DNA of 64,000 nt from Neomelitea salexigens DSM 19753 (lineage in GTDB: Bacteria > Pseudomonadota > Gammaproteobacteria > Pseudomonadales > Spongiibacteraceae), in assembly GCF_000422345.1 (NCBI RefSeq), contig NZ_AULP01000002.1, positions 248,001-312,000 of the forward strand, read 5' to 3'. A program made the position numbers and the translations under genes. The notes beneath the pieces were generated by a model that was given only the letters and a program-made list of their open reading frames with translations, did no database searches and had not been told where the DNA came from. Positions 15,977-25,170 of this stretch are shown piece after piece; position 1 is the first letter of the stretch; every line of letters begins with the position of its first letter.

Positions 15977-17455
15977 ATGCCACTGGCCACTGTACACAGC
16001 CGTGCGCGCCTCGGGGTAGATGCCCCGCTCGTCACCATTGAGGTGCACCTTTCCGCCGGGCTTCCGGCCTTTAATATTGTCGGGCTGCCGGAAGCAACCG
16101 TACGCGAAGCCAAAGACCGCGTGCGCTCGGCGCTGATCAACTCTCACTTTACCTTTCCCGTCAGCCGCATCACCGTCAACTTAGCGCCAGCAGACCTGCC
16201 CAAAGAGGGCGGCCGCTTTGACCTGCCTATCGCCATCGGCATCCTCGTTGCCAGCGGCCAATTACAAAAACGCGAGACCGAGTCCTATGAGTTCATCGGC
16301 GAGCTGGGGCTAAGCGGCGAGCTGAGAACGGTCAATGCTGCCCTGCCCACCGCCCTGGCAACCGCAGACGCATCCAGGCAATTGGTCTTACCCGCCGGCA
16401 GCGCCTCACTGGCAGAGCTGCTCCCCCCGGATACATTGCAGGAGGCCACAGATCTGCTCGGCGTGGTGGCGTTTCTAAAGGGCCAGCAGAGTTTGGGGCC
16501 GGAGACAGACGCCGCCGATACACGGCCCGCTGCGTATCCGGACATGCGCGATGTACGCGGTCAGTTGTTGGCAAAGCGTGGGCTGGAGATCGCTGCAGCG
16601 GGATTTCACAGCCTGCTATTTAGCGGCCCTCCCGGTACGGGCAAAACGCTGTTAGCAAGCCGGCTGCCCGGTATCCTCCCGCCCCCAACAGAGCAGGAGT
16701 GTCGCGAAATCGCCATTGTCCAGTCGATCGTTGGCCAACCACTGCAGCTTCAGCGCCCATTTCGCAACCCACATCACACCGCCTCGGCCGCTGCGCTTGT
16801 CGGCGGCGGTAGTAGCCCGCGCCCCGGCGAAATCAGCCTTGCTCATCGCGGCGTGCTTTTCCTCGATGAATTGCCCGAGTACCCACGCAAAGTGCTGGAA
16901 GTGCTGCGCGAGCCCATAGAATCGGGCGAGGTGGTCATCTCCAGAGCGCGCCATCAACTCCGATTCCCGGCTCGATTCGCTTTGGTAGCGGCAATGAATC
17001 CTTGCCCCTGCGGCTTTGACGGCGACCCCCAAAAAGCCTGTCGTTGCACCCCCGACCAAATACTGCGCTACCGCAGCCGTGTATCGGGGCCCTTGTTGGA
17101 CAGGATTGACTTGCGCTTGCGCCTGAATCGCATGGCCGCCGGTGAGCTACAAGACAGCCCTGAGGGCGAACCCAGCGACGCCATACGCGCTCGGGTGAGC
17201 GCAGCGCATCAGCGCCAGCTCGACCGCCAGGGCTGCAGCAACGCCCTGCTTGATGCCGGGCAGCTCAGCCGGTTTTGCCCCTTAGATACCGAGGGTAAAG
17301 CCTTCATCCGGGACATCGAAGCGCGCATCAACCTCAGTGCGCGCGGCCAGCACCGCCTGATAAAGACGGCGCGCACCATCGCCGACCTCGAAAGCAGCAA
17401 CGATATTGGCCTGAAGCACTTGCGCGAGGCCGCGCTCTACCGCGGAGAACTCTGA
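15977..17455 (+). CDS. comM: YifB/ComM-family AAA+ ATPase (Mg-chelatase-like)
   Basis: 492 residues, usual length. An N-terminal ChlI-like domain (VEVHLSAGLPAFNIVGLPEATVREAKDRVR), a Walker A SGPPGTGKTLLASR near residue 218, Walker B GVLFLDELPEYPRKVLEVLREP near 295, a cysteine group NPCPCGFDGDPQKACRCTP near 343, and a C-terminal Mg_chelatase_C domain. In Vibrio ComM is a hexameric helicase that drives branch migration during natural transformation. The type IV pilus genes later in the window are consistent with DNA uptake, but competence is not shown. Confidence 0.9.
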   Translation: MPLATVHSRARLGVDAPLVTIEVHLSAGLPAFNIVGLPEATVREAKDRVRSALINSHFTFPVSRITVNLAPADLPKEGGRFDLPIAIGILVASGQLQKRETESYEFIGELGLSGELRTVNAALPTALATADASRQLVLPAGSASLAELLPPDTLQEATDLLGVVAFLKGQQSLGPETDAADTRPAAYPDMRDVRGQLLAKRGLEIAAAGFHSLLFSGPPGTGKTLLASRLPGILPPPTEQECREIAIVQSIVGQPLQLQRPFRNPHHTASAAALVGGGSSPRPGEISLAHRGVLFLDELPEYPRKVLEVLREPIESGEVVISRARHQLRFPARFALVAAMNPCPCGFDGDPQKACRCTPDQILRYRSRVSGPLLDRIDLRLRLNRMAAGELQDSPEGEPSDAIRARVSAAHQRQLDRQGCSNALLDAGQLSRFCPLDTEGKAFIRDIEARINLSARGQHRLIKTARTIADLESSNDIGLKHLREAALYRGEL

Positions 17456-17546
17456 CCCCAGGTAGGTGACTATACGAATCTATTTCACAGCCATCGGCAC
17501 TTACAATCGAACACCATATAAGAAGAACTTCTAGGATTTCGGGGTT

Positions 17547-18785
17547 ATGCCGAATGTTTTGATCGTCGAGGACAACCGCTCGCTGGCCAGCATGGCCAGA
17601 GCAATTATCGAGGATATTCCCGGCTTTCAGGCCTGTGTCGCTGCCAGCGGCGCTGAAGCAAAACAGTTAATACGCGACACCAAAACGCCCTTTACCGCCG
17701 CCCTCGTCGACTTAAACCTACCTGACGCCCCCAATGGCGAAGTGGTACCGGTGGTGCAATCCTTTGACATCCCCGTGGTGGTGCTAACCGGCTTCTTCGG
17801 CGACGAGCTGCGCAATCGCATGATCGAGCTCGGTGTTGTCGACTACGTGCTAAAGAAGAACATTAGCGCCTACGACTATGCCAGTCGGCTGGTTGAGCGT
17901 ATTCATCGCAATCGCAGCACGCAGGTATTGGTTGTCGATGACTCGCCATCGGCCGCCGCCATGCTGAAGCGCTACTTGGAAATTCAGTGTCTGAATGTGT
18001 TGGTTTGCCACAACGGCCAAGAGGCCCTCGACTGTATTCGCGAGCAACCCAATATCCGCCTGGTCCTGACTGACTACAATATGCCGGTATTGGACGGCTT
18101 CGACTTTATTCAACAAGTACGCGCCAAGTACGCGAAGGATCAACTAGCGATCATTGGCCTGTCCAGCTCTAACGACGCCCGGCTCTCTGCGCGTTTTCTA
18201 AAAAGTGGCGCCAATGACTTTATTAGCAAACCCTTTGGCTACGAGGAGCTGCTCTGCCGGGTAAACCAAAACCTGGAATACATGGATCGCATCGACGAGA
18301 TACGAGACGCGGCAAATCGCGACTACCTGACCAAGCTCTACAACCGCCGCTATTTTTTCAGTGAGGCGCAATTGCGTCATCAGCAAGCGCAGTTTCAAGA
18401 ACTGCCGCTGTCGGTTGCCATGCTGGATATCGATCATTTTAAGCATATTAATGACAGCCTCGGCCACGACGCTGGCGACACGGCTCTAAAACACCTCGCA
18501 GCGCTGCTGCAATCCGCCTTCCCTGACGATCTGATCGCCCGTTTCGGCGGTGAGGAATTTTGCATACTCAGCGAGCAAAATGCCGAACACACCTTTGATC
18601 GACTCGACGACTTTCGCCGCAAACTGGCCAACAATCCGGTCAAGGAAAACGGCTACGATATTACGCTGTCCGTCAGCGGCGGCTTGAGCAATGGCCAAGA
18701 TGACAGTCTGGATACACTGATAAAAATGGCTGACAGCAAGCTTTACCAAGCGAAAGAATCCGGTCGCAATCGCATTGTTGTGTAG
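17547..18785 (+). CDS. Response regulator with two receiver domains and a GGDEF domain
   Basis: 412 residues. REC1 (residues 1-125) has phosphoacceptor Asp in ALVDLNLPD and VVVLTGF, but the usual Lys region reads VDYVLKKN. REC2 (130-250) has LVVDDSPSAA, acceptor Asp in VLTDYNMPVLDGFDF, and SKPFGYEELL. A GGDEF domain follows (265-412) with active motif RFGGEEFC, DIDHFKHINDSLGHDAGD and YQAKESGRNR, so it should make cyclic di-GMP. The inhibitory I-site RxxD is FPDD here, lacking the Arg, so product inhibition is probably lost. No sensor kinase is adjacent. The output could feed the type IV pilus or the RimK path (inference). Confidence 0.9.
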   Translation: MPNVLIVEDNRSLASMARAIIEDIPGFQACVAASGAEAKQLIRDTKTPFTAALVDLNLPDAPNGEVVPVVQSFDIPVVVLTGFFGDELRNRMIELGVVDYVLKKNISAYDYASRLVERIHRNRSTQVLVVDDSPSAAAMLKRYLEIQCLNVLVCHNGQEALDCIREQPNIRLVLTDYNMPVLDGFDFIQQVRAKYAKDQLAIIGLSSSNDARLSARFLKSGANDFISKPFGYEELLCRVNQNLEYMDRIDEIRDAANRDYLTKLYNRRYFFSEAQLRHQQAQFQELPLSVAMLDIDHFKHINDSLGHDAGDTALKHLAALLQSAFPDDLIARFGGEEFCILSEQNAEHTFDRLDDFRRKLANNPVKENGYDITLSVSGGLSNGQDDSLDTLIKMADSKLYQAKESGRNRIVV

Positions 18786-18788
18786 GGC

Positions 18789-19802
18789 TTAAGCCAATTG
18801 CTTGCGCCACTGGCTTGGCGACACCCCCGTCCACACTTTGAAGGCCCGACTAAATACCGCCAGCTCAGAATAACCCAAGCTCAAAGCCAGCGTTGTCAGG
18901 TCAATATCGCTGTGCGCTAAATGCTCGCAGGCCAAATATTGGCGACGCGCGGACAGCACCTGAGCAAAACTGCTTCCCTCGCACTGCAGGCGCTGCTGAA
19001 GACTGCGCGGATGTAAGCCCATCACCCTAGCCACCATGCTTAAGCTGCACTCTCCCGTTGGCAGCAACGCCGTTATCGTTTGATCCAACTGCTGGCGCAG
19101 GCTTAACGAGGCCGGCTCAGATGCACCTCGCCACTGCGCGCTTAAGCGTGAGCGCAGGCCGGGCTCTACATCGACCGCCGAGCTCATCAGCGACAATGGA
19201 TAACGCAGTGCATCGCAGCCCTCATCGGGCTCTACCCGGCAGCCAAACAGCGCCGAAAGCTCCGCCGCCGCAGGTGCCTGCGCTCGCAGAGCCAGGGAGT
19301 CTGGACGCACGGGGGAGCTCTGCAACTGCTCCAAGCAACGCGCCAACAACGCCAAACTCAAGCCTGCCAGCTGCCCGCAATCCACCACCGAGGCGAAAGC
19401 AAAGTCCATGCGTATCTCGATGAATCGCTCGCTGGATATTGCGCTAACCACCACACCCCTGGCATGAAAATCGAGGTTACGCTGCATCATTCGCAGGGCA
19501 TCGGCTATCGTTGCCTGCAAACACATTGCCGAACCCAGCGCCCCCACTGCCTCTAACCCCTGGCGCATTCCCAACTGCACCCCAAAATCCTCGCGCCCAC
19601 AGCGTTCGGCGGCAGCCGTCATTAACTGCGCTAAGACGGTATAGGAAAGGTATAGATCCGGGTCGTGTACCACCGCTGGCGTCAAACCAAATTCCGCCAT
19701 CAGCGCATTGGGGTTCTGGCCGCAATCTCGCACCCACTCAGAAAAACCCAGTAGGGCACCACTTCGAACAAAATGCTGCACGGCAGACTCGCGTTTTATC
19801 AA
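18789..19802 (-). CDS. AraC-family transcriptional regulator (Arabinose_bd type)
   Basis: 337 residues if begun at TTG 19802; a GTG at 19781 would drop 7 residues and is equally plausible, as ribosome sites are weak. The N-terminal 190 residues fit the arabinose-operon-regulator-like domain (QLMTAAAERCGREDFGVQLGMRQGLE). The C-terminal AraC DNA-binding domain has SLSMVARVMGLHPRSLQQRLQCEGSSF and DLTTLALSLGYSELAVFSRAFKVWTGVSPSQWR, the two helix-turn-helix motifs. It is divergent from the cupin-epimerase-SDR-hydrolase operon with 89 bases between, so it is the likely regulator of that operon. Confidence 0.85.
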   Translation of the reverse strand: MIKRESAVQHFVRSGALLGFSEWVRDCGQNPNALMAEFGLTPAVVHDPDLYLSYTVLAQLMTAAAERCGREDFGVQLGMRQGLEAVGALGSAMCLQATIADALRMMQRNLDFHARGVVVSAISSERFIEIRMDFAFASVVDCGQLAGLSLALLARCLEQLQSSPVRPDSLALRAQAPAAAELSALFGCRVEPDEGCDALRYPLSLMSSAVDVEPGLRSRLSAQWRGASEPASLSLRQQLDQTITALLPTGECSLSMVARVMGLHPRSLQQRLQCEGSSFAQVLSARRQYLACEHLAHSDIDLTTLALSLGYSELAVFSRAFKVWTGVSPSQWRKQLA

Positions 19803-19891
19803 ATATTGACTCGCAATATATCAAGCCTGGCCACGAAAACGTAGATAAGCTCCAGCCTGCAATAACGCTAATAATTTAAGAGGCGCTCACC

Positions 19892-20410
19892 ATGCTCCCC
19901 AAACCCGCTATGGATCACAAAGCATTACTCACGCTGAACACCCACGAAATGCCCATGTACAAAGATGCCTTGCCAGGCGTTCCCGGTGTTGATGCGCAGC
20001 CCCTGTTCCTCGACCCCCACCAGGGTATTTGGGTGCTTCGCGCCGTCTTTCACCCTGGCGTTGTCTTGCCCAAGCACTACCATACCGGCACTGTGCATCT
20101 GTTCACCCTGTCGGGCAGCTGGAACTATGTGGAATATCCCGACCAACCCCAAACTGCGGGCAGCTATCTCTATGAACCCGGCGGCTCCATCCACCAATTT
20201 ACGGTGCCTGCCGACGCCAGCGAGCCAGCCGTTGCGGTGATGGTGGTCTATGGCGCCAACGTCAATTTCGACGATGAAGGCAACTACCTCGGCATTATGG
20301 ATGCGAGCGATATCATGCATATGTTTGACGAGCTGGTTGCGGAGCGCGGTATGGAACCCGCCCGCTATATTCGCCCCTCCGCCGCCGACTACACGTGCCC
20401 CACACCATGA
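19892..20410 (+). CDS. Cupin protein, dihydroxyacetophenone-dioxygenase-like
   Basis: 172 residues, AGAGG ribosome site before ATG 19892. The cupin metal motif is visible as HPGVVLPKHYHTGTVHLFTLSGSWNYVEYP (His ligands near residues 63-70 and a late His in EPGGSIHQFTVP). This matches the family annotated 2,4'-dihydroxyacetophenone dioxygenase, which binds Fe(II); the true substrate is unknown. First gene of a four-gene operon, its TGA overlapping the next ATG (ATGA). Confidence 0.75.
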   Translation: MLPKPAMDHKALLTLNTHEMPMYKDALPGVPGVDAQPLFLDPHQGIWVLRAVFHPGVVLPKHYHTGTVHLFTLSGSWNYVEYPDQPQTAGSYLYEPGGSIHQFTVPADASEPAVAVMVVYGANVNFDDEGNYLGIMDASDIMHMFDELVAERGMEPARYIRPSAADYTCPTP

Positions 20411-21393
20411 CCACAGCGCCACTACCAAAGCGGGTATTTATCACAGGCGCGCAAGGCTTTATCGGCCAACAGTTAATGAAGCGCTACCGGGACCTCGGCT
20501 GTGAGGTGCGCGGCATGGACTTACAGGGCAATCCAGAGCAAGGCATCGTCGCCGCCGACCTCTGCCAGCCCCAGCAGTGGGCCCATCACGTGGAAGGCTG
20601 CGAGCTATTCATACACACCGCAGCGGTCGTTTCATTGTCGGCATCATGGGCGGATTATCGGCGCATTACCGTCGACGGCGTGCGCCATGCCTTGGCAAGT
20701 GCGCAACGCGCTGGCTGTCGGCGTTTCGTGCACTTCTCTTCGATTCTTGCAATGGGCTATGACTACGTTGATGGCGCTGACGAGCAGGCTCCCGTCGTGA
20801 TTGGCAAGCACTGCCGCTATGGTGTTGCCAAAGGTGCCAGCGAACATCTGGTGCTCGCCGCCCACGCCAGCGGCAACATCGACTGTTGCATTATTCGCCC
20901 TGGCGACGTCTATGGTCCCGGGTCGCGAGCCTGGCTGCTCGAGCCCCTTAAAATGGCGCGATCCGGCAGGCTTTTGTTGCCCAATGGCGGTCGCGGTATC
21001 TTCACGCCCATCTATATCGACGACCTGATAGACGGCACGCTGCTCGCGGCGCACAGCGAGGCGGCCAGCGGGCAAATTTTCATTCTGTGGGGAGAGCAGG
21101 CCGTCAGCTGTGGGGAGTTTTTCAGTTACCACTGGCGCTGGGCCGGGCGCCGCGGTCGGCCGCCCAGCCTGCCGCTGCAAGCCGCCATTCCGCTAACAAA
21201 AGCAATACACACCCTTAATCGATGGCGCGGCGTGCGCGATGAGTCCTGTCCGGATACGATGCGCATGTTCAACCGAAAAGGGGCCTTTAATGGCCGTAAA
21301 GCCCGGGAATTATTAGGATTCGAACCCAAAGTCCCCCTCGCTGAGGGCATGGAATATTCTAAGCAGTGGCTTCGTGATATCGGCGAGCGCTAA
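20407..21393 (+). CDS. NAD-dependent epimerase/dehydratase, 3-beta-HSD-like
   Basis: 328 residues from ATG 20407, which overlaps the cupin stop as ATGA and is preferred over GTG 20395. Rossmann motif VFITGAQGFIGQQLMKR at residues 8-24, acceptor DL.Q region DLCQPQQW, catalytic Tyr-x-x-x-Lys in HCRYGVAKGASEHL near 140, and IRPGDVYGPGSRAW downstream. Acts on a nucleotide-linked or ring hydroxyl/ketone substrate with NAD(P). Adjacent to the SDR and hydrolase it may belong to catabolism of a cyclic terpenoid or steroid-like compound, which is an inference from gene partners only. Confidence 0.82.
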   Translation: MTTAPLPKRVFITGAQGFIGQQLMKRYRDLGCEVRGMDLQGNPEQGIVAADLCQPQQWAHHVEGCELFIHTAAVVSLSASWADYRRITVDGVRHALASAQRAGCRRFVHFSSILAMGYDYVDGADEQAPVVIGKHCRYGVAKGASEHLVLAAHASGNIDCCIIRPGDVYGPGSRAWLLEPLKMARSGRLLLPNGGRGIFTPIYIDDLIDGTLLAAHSEAASGQIFILWGEQAVSCGEFFSYHWRWAGRRGRPPSLPLQAAIPLTKAIHTLNRWRGVRDESCPDTMRMFNRKGAFNGRKARELLGFEPKVPLAEGMEYSKQWLRDIGER

Positions 21394-21407
21394 AGGCGAA
21401 AAACACT

Positions 21408-22214
21408 ATGAAAACACCCCCTCATTGTATTATCTCCGGCGGCGCCAGCGGTCTCGGCCTAGGGCTTGCACTTCGTTTGCTCGAACGCGGCTACCGCCTC
21501 AGCATTCTCGACCTCTCATTCGGCGACAGCGCCAAGCAACAGTTGTCACAAGCGGCCGCATCGAGCTCGCAATGGCAAGCCTACACCGTGGATATTCGCG
21601 ATGCGCAGGCCTGTGCAGAAGCCGCCGCCAGAGCGGCAGACAACTATGGCTCTATTGAACTGGCGATCAACTGTGCCGGTGTCATACTCAACTGCCGGTT
21701 TGCAGAAATGGCTGCCAAGGACTTTGCCCGTGTTATTGAAATTAACCTCTGTGGCAGCGTGCACTTTGCCAGTGCGGTTTTGCCCCACATGTCGGCGGGC
21801 AGTCGCTTAGCACTGGTTGCTTCAATGGCAGGGCTGGTCAGCAACTATGGCTACGCCGCCTATGGTGCGTCCAAGTTCGGGGTTGTCGGCTTAGCAACCA
21901 CTCTGCGCTATGAGTACGAGCCTCTCGGAATTGGCATTTCCTGTATTTGTCCACCCGAGGTCGAGACGCCCATGGTTGAGAGTGAGCGCCAGCAGGGCGA
22001 CCCAATCTCTCTGGAGCTTAAAAAATTCGCCGGCTCACTGGATACCAACACCGCACTTGACGGCATAATGCGCGGCCTGGATGCGGGTCGCTGGATGATC
22101 ATTCCCGGTGTACGCAGTCGGTTTACGGCGTCCCTTGCCAGGTATTGTCCGTGGATTTTTAACCGAGTAATGCAGTTCATGATCCGCCGCCTGCTGCATA
22201 AAGGTCATCATTGA
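21408..22214 (+). CDS. Short-chain dehydrogenase/reductase
   Basis: 268 residues. Cofactor motif IISGGASGLGLGLALRLLERG at residues 8-27, NAG motif as INCAGVILNC near 85, catalytic Ser in LVASMAGLVSNYG and Tyr-x-x-x-Lys in YAAYGASKFGVVG near 148. The C-terminal end is hydrophobic and basic (IFNRVMQFMIRRLLHKG), suggesting membrane association, as in 3-ketodihydrosphingosine-reductase-like enzymes. Third gene of the AraC-linked operon. Confidence 0.85.
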   Translation: MKTPPHCIISGGASGLGLGLALRLLERGYRLSILDLSFGDSAKQQLSQAAASSSQWQAYTVDIRDAQACAEAAARAADNYGSIELAINCAGVILNCRFAEMAAKDFARVIEINLCGSVHFASAVLPHMSAGSRLALVASMAGLVSNYGYAAYGASKFGVVGLATTLRYEYEPLGIGISCICPPEVETPMVESERQQGDPISLELKKFAGSLDTNTALDGIMRGLDAGRWMIIPGVRSRFTASLARYCPWIFNRVMQFMIRRLLHKGHH

Positions 22215-22224
22215 GGAGTGCACC

Positions 22225-23052
22225 GTGACACCCAAACGCCATGCTTTCAGCCATCGAGGGCTTCGCCTGTCCTATTTGGACTCCGCTCCTAATGATCATC
22301 TACGCCCGGCGGTACTGCTGCTGCATGGCTTCCCCGACCAAGCGGAAATGTGGCAACCACAAATACAGGCTCTGCACCAAGCGGGCTTTCGCTGCATTGC
22401 CCCAGACACCGTAGGCTGTGGCCATTCCGACATTGCCCCCAAACAAAGCGATTATCACGCCGACAACATTATCAGCGATCATCTGGCACTGCTTAAGCAC
22501 CTAAAAATCAAGCAAAGCCATGTGGTCGGCCACGACTGGGGGGCCGTTATCGCCTGGATATTGGCGGCGAAGCATCCTGGCAGTGTCCAGCGCCTGGCGG
22601 TTATGTCGGTCGGCCACCCCACCGTTTATGCTCGCGCGGGCTGGGCCCAAAAACGCGCGGGCTGGTATACCTTGTTTTTCCAGCTGCGCGGCCTGGCGGA
22701 CAGCCTACTCGCCGGCAGCGGGCGCTTCTCACTCCGCCGGATCTTTGGCTCCCACCCGAATATGGACGAGGTGATGTCGCGTTTACGCCAACCCGGTAGA
22801 ATGCGTGCAGCAGTGCGCATTTATCGCGCCAATTTTGCCGAAATACTACTGCGCAAGCAGCCGCCTGTTAGCGCGCCGACGCTCGGTTTGTGGAGTGCGC
22901 AAGATGCCTTTTTAACCGAGGATCAGATGCGCGACTCTGCAGCGTGGGTCAATGGGCCGTGGCGCTACCAAAAGCTCGATGGCGGGCACTGGATGAGCCT
23001 CAGCCAGGCCGAGACCGTAAACGGGTTATTGCTCGAGCACTTCCGCGCTTAA
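22225..23052 (+). CDS. Alpha/beta hydrolase, epoxide-hydrolase-like
   Basis: 275 residues from GTG 22225, 5 bases after a TGAGGAG ribosome site. LLHGFPDQAEMW gives the HGxP oxyanion motif, VVGHDWGAVIAWILA carries an Asp nucleophile (HDWG) as in epoxide hydrolases and haloalkane dehalogenases, and DGGHWMSLSQ the catalytic His. A cap domain holds Tyr and Arg residues. The HGFP plus Asp combination favours epoxide hydrolase. Last gene of the operon. Confidence 0.78.
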   Translation: MTPKRHAFSHRGLRLSYLDSAPNDHLRPAVLLLHGFPDQAEMWQPQIQALHQAGFRCIAPDTVGCGHSDIAPKQSDYHADNIISDHLALLKHLKIKQSHVVGHDWGAVIAWILAAKHPGSVQRLAVMSVGHPTVYARAGWAQKRAGWYTLFFQLRGLADSLLAGSGRFSLRRIFGSHPNMDEVMSRLRQPGRMRAAVRIYRANFAEILLRKQPPVSAPTLGLWSAQDAFLTEDQMRDSAAWVNGPWRYQKLDGGHWMSLSQAETVNGLLLEHFRA

Positions 23053-23162
23053 CTCCCCCGCCCGCAGTAAAGAAGCAACTGCGCTCAGCGCAGGGATAGC
23101 GGTGTCGAATTAACGATGGCACTGCTACAATTGCCAGCCTTTTTTCGGCCCAGTGATATAGC

Positions 23163-25169
23163 GTGAGCAAACTCAACGATCGACAACGCGAGGCGGTTCT
23201 GTACATCGACGGCCCGCTGCTGGTATTAGCCGGTGCAGGCAGCGGCAAGACCAGTGTTATCACGCGCAAGATGGCCTACTTGATCGAAAAATGCGGCATT
23301 CCCGCCCGGCATATCGCGGCGGTTACTTTCACCAACAAAGCGGCCCGCGAGATGAAGGAACGGGTGGGCACACTCGTCAAAGGCAAAGCCGCTCACGGCC
23401 TCACCGTGTCGACCTTCCACAACCTCGGCATGAACATTCTGCGCCGCGAATACGCCGCACTGAAATACAAGTCGGGCTTCTCAATTTTTGATGCGCAAGA
23501 TGCCCAGGCTCTGATTCGCGACCTACTTATTCAAGAACACGGCAGCGACGGCGATCAAGCGGACCGCATCCAGCAACGTATTTCCCATTGGAAAAACGAG
23601 TTCGTTTTGCCCGAGCAGGCCGTCGCTGAGGCGGAAGGCCCAGCTGATATGCTCTGCGCCCAGGCTTACATTCGCTACCAAAAAGCGTTAAAAGCCTATA
23701 ACGCCCTGGACTTCGACGATCTGATCCTGTTGCCAGCGCTGCTGTTTGAGCAGCACCCCGACATCCTCGACAAGTGGCGCAATAAAATTCGCTATATGCT
23801 GGTCGATGAATACCAGGACACCAACAGCGCGCAATATACGCTGGTGAAGCAATTGGTCGGCGATCGGGGCGGCCTCACAGTGGTGGGCGATGACGACCAG
23901 TCCATTTACGCCTGGCGCGGCGCAAAACCGGAAAACCTGTCACTACTCGGCAAGGACTACCCTCACCTGAAGGTCGTCAAGCTTGAGCAAAACTACCGCT
24001 CTACCGCGCGCATTCTTAAAGCGGCCAATACCGTTATCGCCAATAACCCCCACGAGCTGAACAAAGCGCTGTGGTCAGACCTGGGTTTTGGCGACCCCAT
24101 CCGCATTATTCGCTGCCGCAATGAAGACGCCGAAAACGAGCGGGTGGCGGTCGAAATTCTCGACCACAAAATCCGCACCGGCGGTCGCTTTGGCAATTAC
24201 GCCGTGCTCTATCGCGGCAACCATCAGTCGCGCCTGTTGGAGCTCAAGCTGCAAAGCCACCAGATACCCTACAAGCTGAGCGGCGGTACCTCTTTCTTTG
24301 GTCGCAATGAAATCAAAGACATCATGGCTTACCTGCGCCTGATGATTAACCAAAATGACGACAATGCCTTTCTGCGCATCGTTAATGTGCCGCGCCGCAA
24401 AATTGGCACCTCGACACTCGAAGCCCTGGGGAGCTACGCCACCGAGCGGGAAATTAGCCTGTACAGCGCCTGCGACGAAATGGGCCTGGCCCAGCGCCTA
24501 CCCGAGGCCGCCGTCACCCGCCTGAAGGAATTCACGCAATGGCTGGACGGGATGCGGCGGCGCTGCTACGAGGACGATGCCATCGCGGCCGTCAAACAGC
24601 TCTGCAACGATATCGACTACCTGGACTGGCTGATACAGAACAGTTCGTCGGTGGCCGTTGCCGAACGACGCATGAACAATGTGCATACCCTCATCGCCTC
24701 GCTGGAGCAAAACCTCAGCGACGAAGAACGCAACGAGACCTTTGAAGAAGCCATCAGCCGTTTGGTGCTTCGCGATTTAATGGAGCGCCAAGCCGACGAG
24801 GAAGAAAGTGCCGACCAAGTCCAGCTGATGACCCTCCACGCAGCTAAAGGCTTGGAGTTTCCGCACGTATTTATGATCGGCATGGAAGAGGGGCTGCTGC
24901 CCCACCAAAACAGTATCGATGATGACATGGTGGAAGAGGAGCGGCGGCTCTGCTACGTCGGCATCACCCGCGCCCAACGCACACTGACCATGACCTATTG
25001 CGCCAAGCGCAAAAGCTTCGGCGAATTTACCAGCTGCGACCCCAGCCGCTTTTTAGCCGAGCTGCCGCAAGATGATGTCGAATGGGAAGGTCGCGCTGAT
25101 GCCGATCCGGCACAAAATCAAAAACGCGGCGGTGAAACCTTGGCGAGCCTGCGCGACATGCTTGGCTGA
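23163..25169 (+). CDS. rep: ATP-dependent DNA helicase Rep
   Basis: 668 residues from GTG 23163. Superfamily 1A helicase: Walker A VLAGAGSGKTSVI near residue 25, motif Ia VTFTNKAAREMKER, motif II LVDEYQDTNSAQY, motif III VVGDDDQSIYAWRGA, motif IV EQNYRST, motif V LMTLHAAKGLEFPHVF, motif VI YVGITRAQRTL. Length and the C-terminus ending in SLRDMLG suit Rep rather than UvrD. It removes proteins from DNA ahead of the fork and moves 3' to 5'. It is a single gene. Confidence 0.93.
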   Translation: MSKLNDRQREAVLYIDGPLLVLAGAGSGKTSVITRKMAYLIEKCGIPARHIAAVTFTNKAAREMKERVGTLVKGKAAHGLTVSTFHNLGMNILRREYAALKYKSGFSIFDAQDAQALIRDLLIQEHGSDGDQADRIQQRISHWKNEFVLPEQAVAEAEGPADMLCAQAYIRYQKALKAYNALDFDDLILLPALLFEQHPDILDKWRNKIRYMLVDEYQDTNSAQYTLVKQLVGDRGGLTVVGDDDQSIYAWRGAKPENLSLLGKDYPHLKVVKLEQNYRSTARILKAANTVIANNPHELNKALWSDLGFGDPIRIIRCRNEDAENERVAVEILDHKIRTGGRFGNYAVLYRGNHQSRLLELKLQSHQIPYKLSGGTSFFGRNEIKDIMAYLRLMINQNDDNAFLRIVNVPRRKIGTSTLEALGSYATEREISLYSACDEMGLAQRLPEAAVTRLKEFTQWLDGMRRRCYEDDAIAAVKQLCNDIDYLDWLIQNSSSVAVAERRMNNVHTLIASLEQNLSDEERNETFEEAISRLVLRDLMERQADEEESADQVQLMTLHAAKGLEFPHVFMIGMEEGLLPHQNSIDDDMVEEERRLCYVGITRAQRTLTMTYCAKRKSFGEFTSCDPSRFLAELPQDDVEWEGRADADPAQNQKRGGETLASLRDMLG

Positions 25170-25170
25170 G

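Noticed and set aside
17500-17535. AGAAG-AA-CTTCT palindrome before the GGDEF regulator
   Set aside because: Short arms and no second copy; too weak to call an operator.
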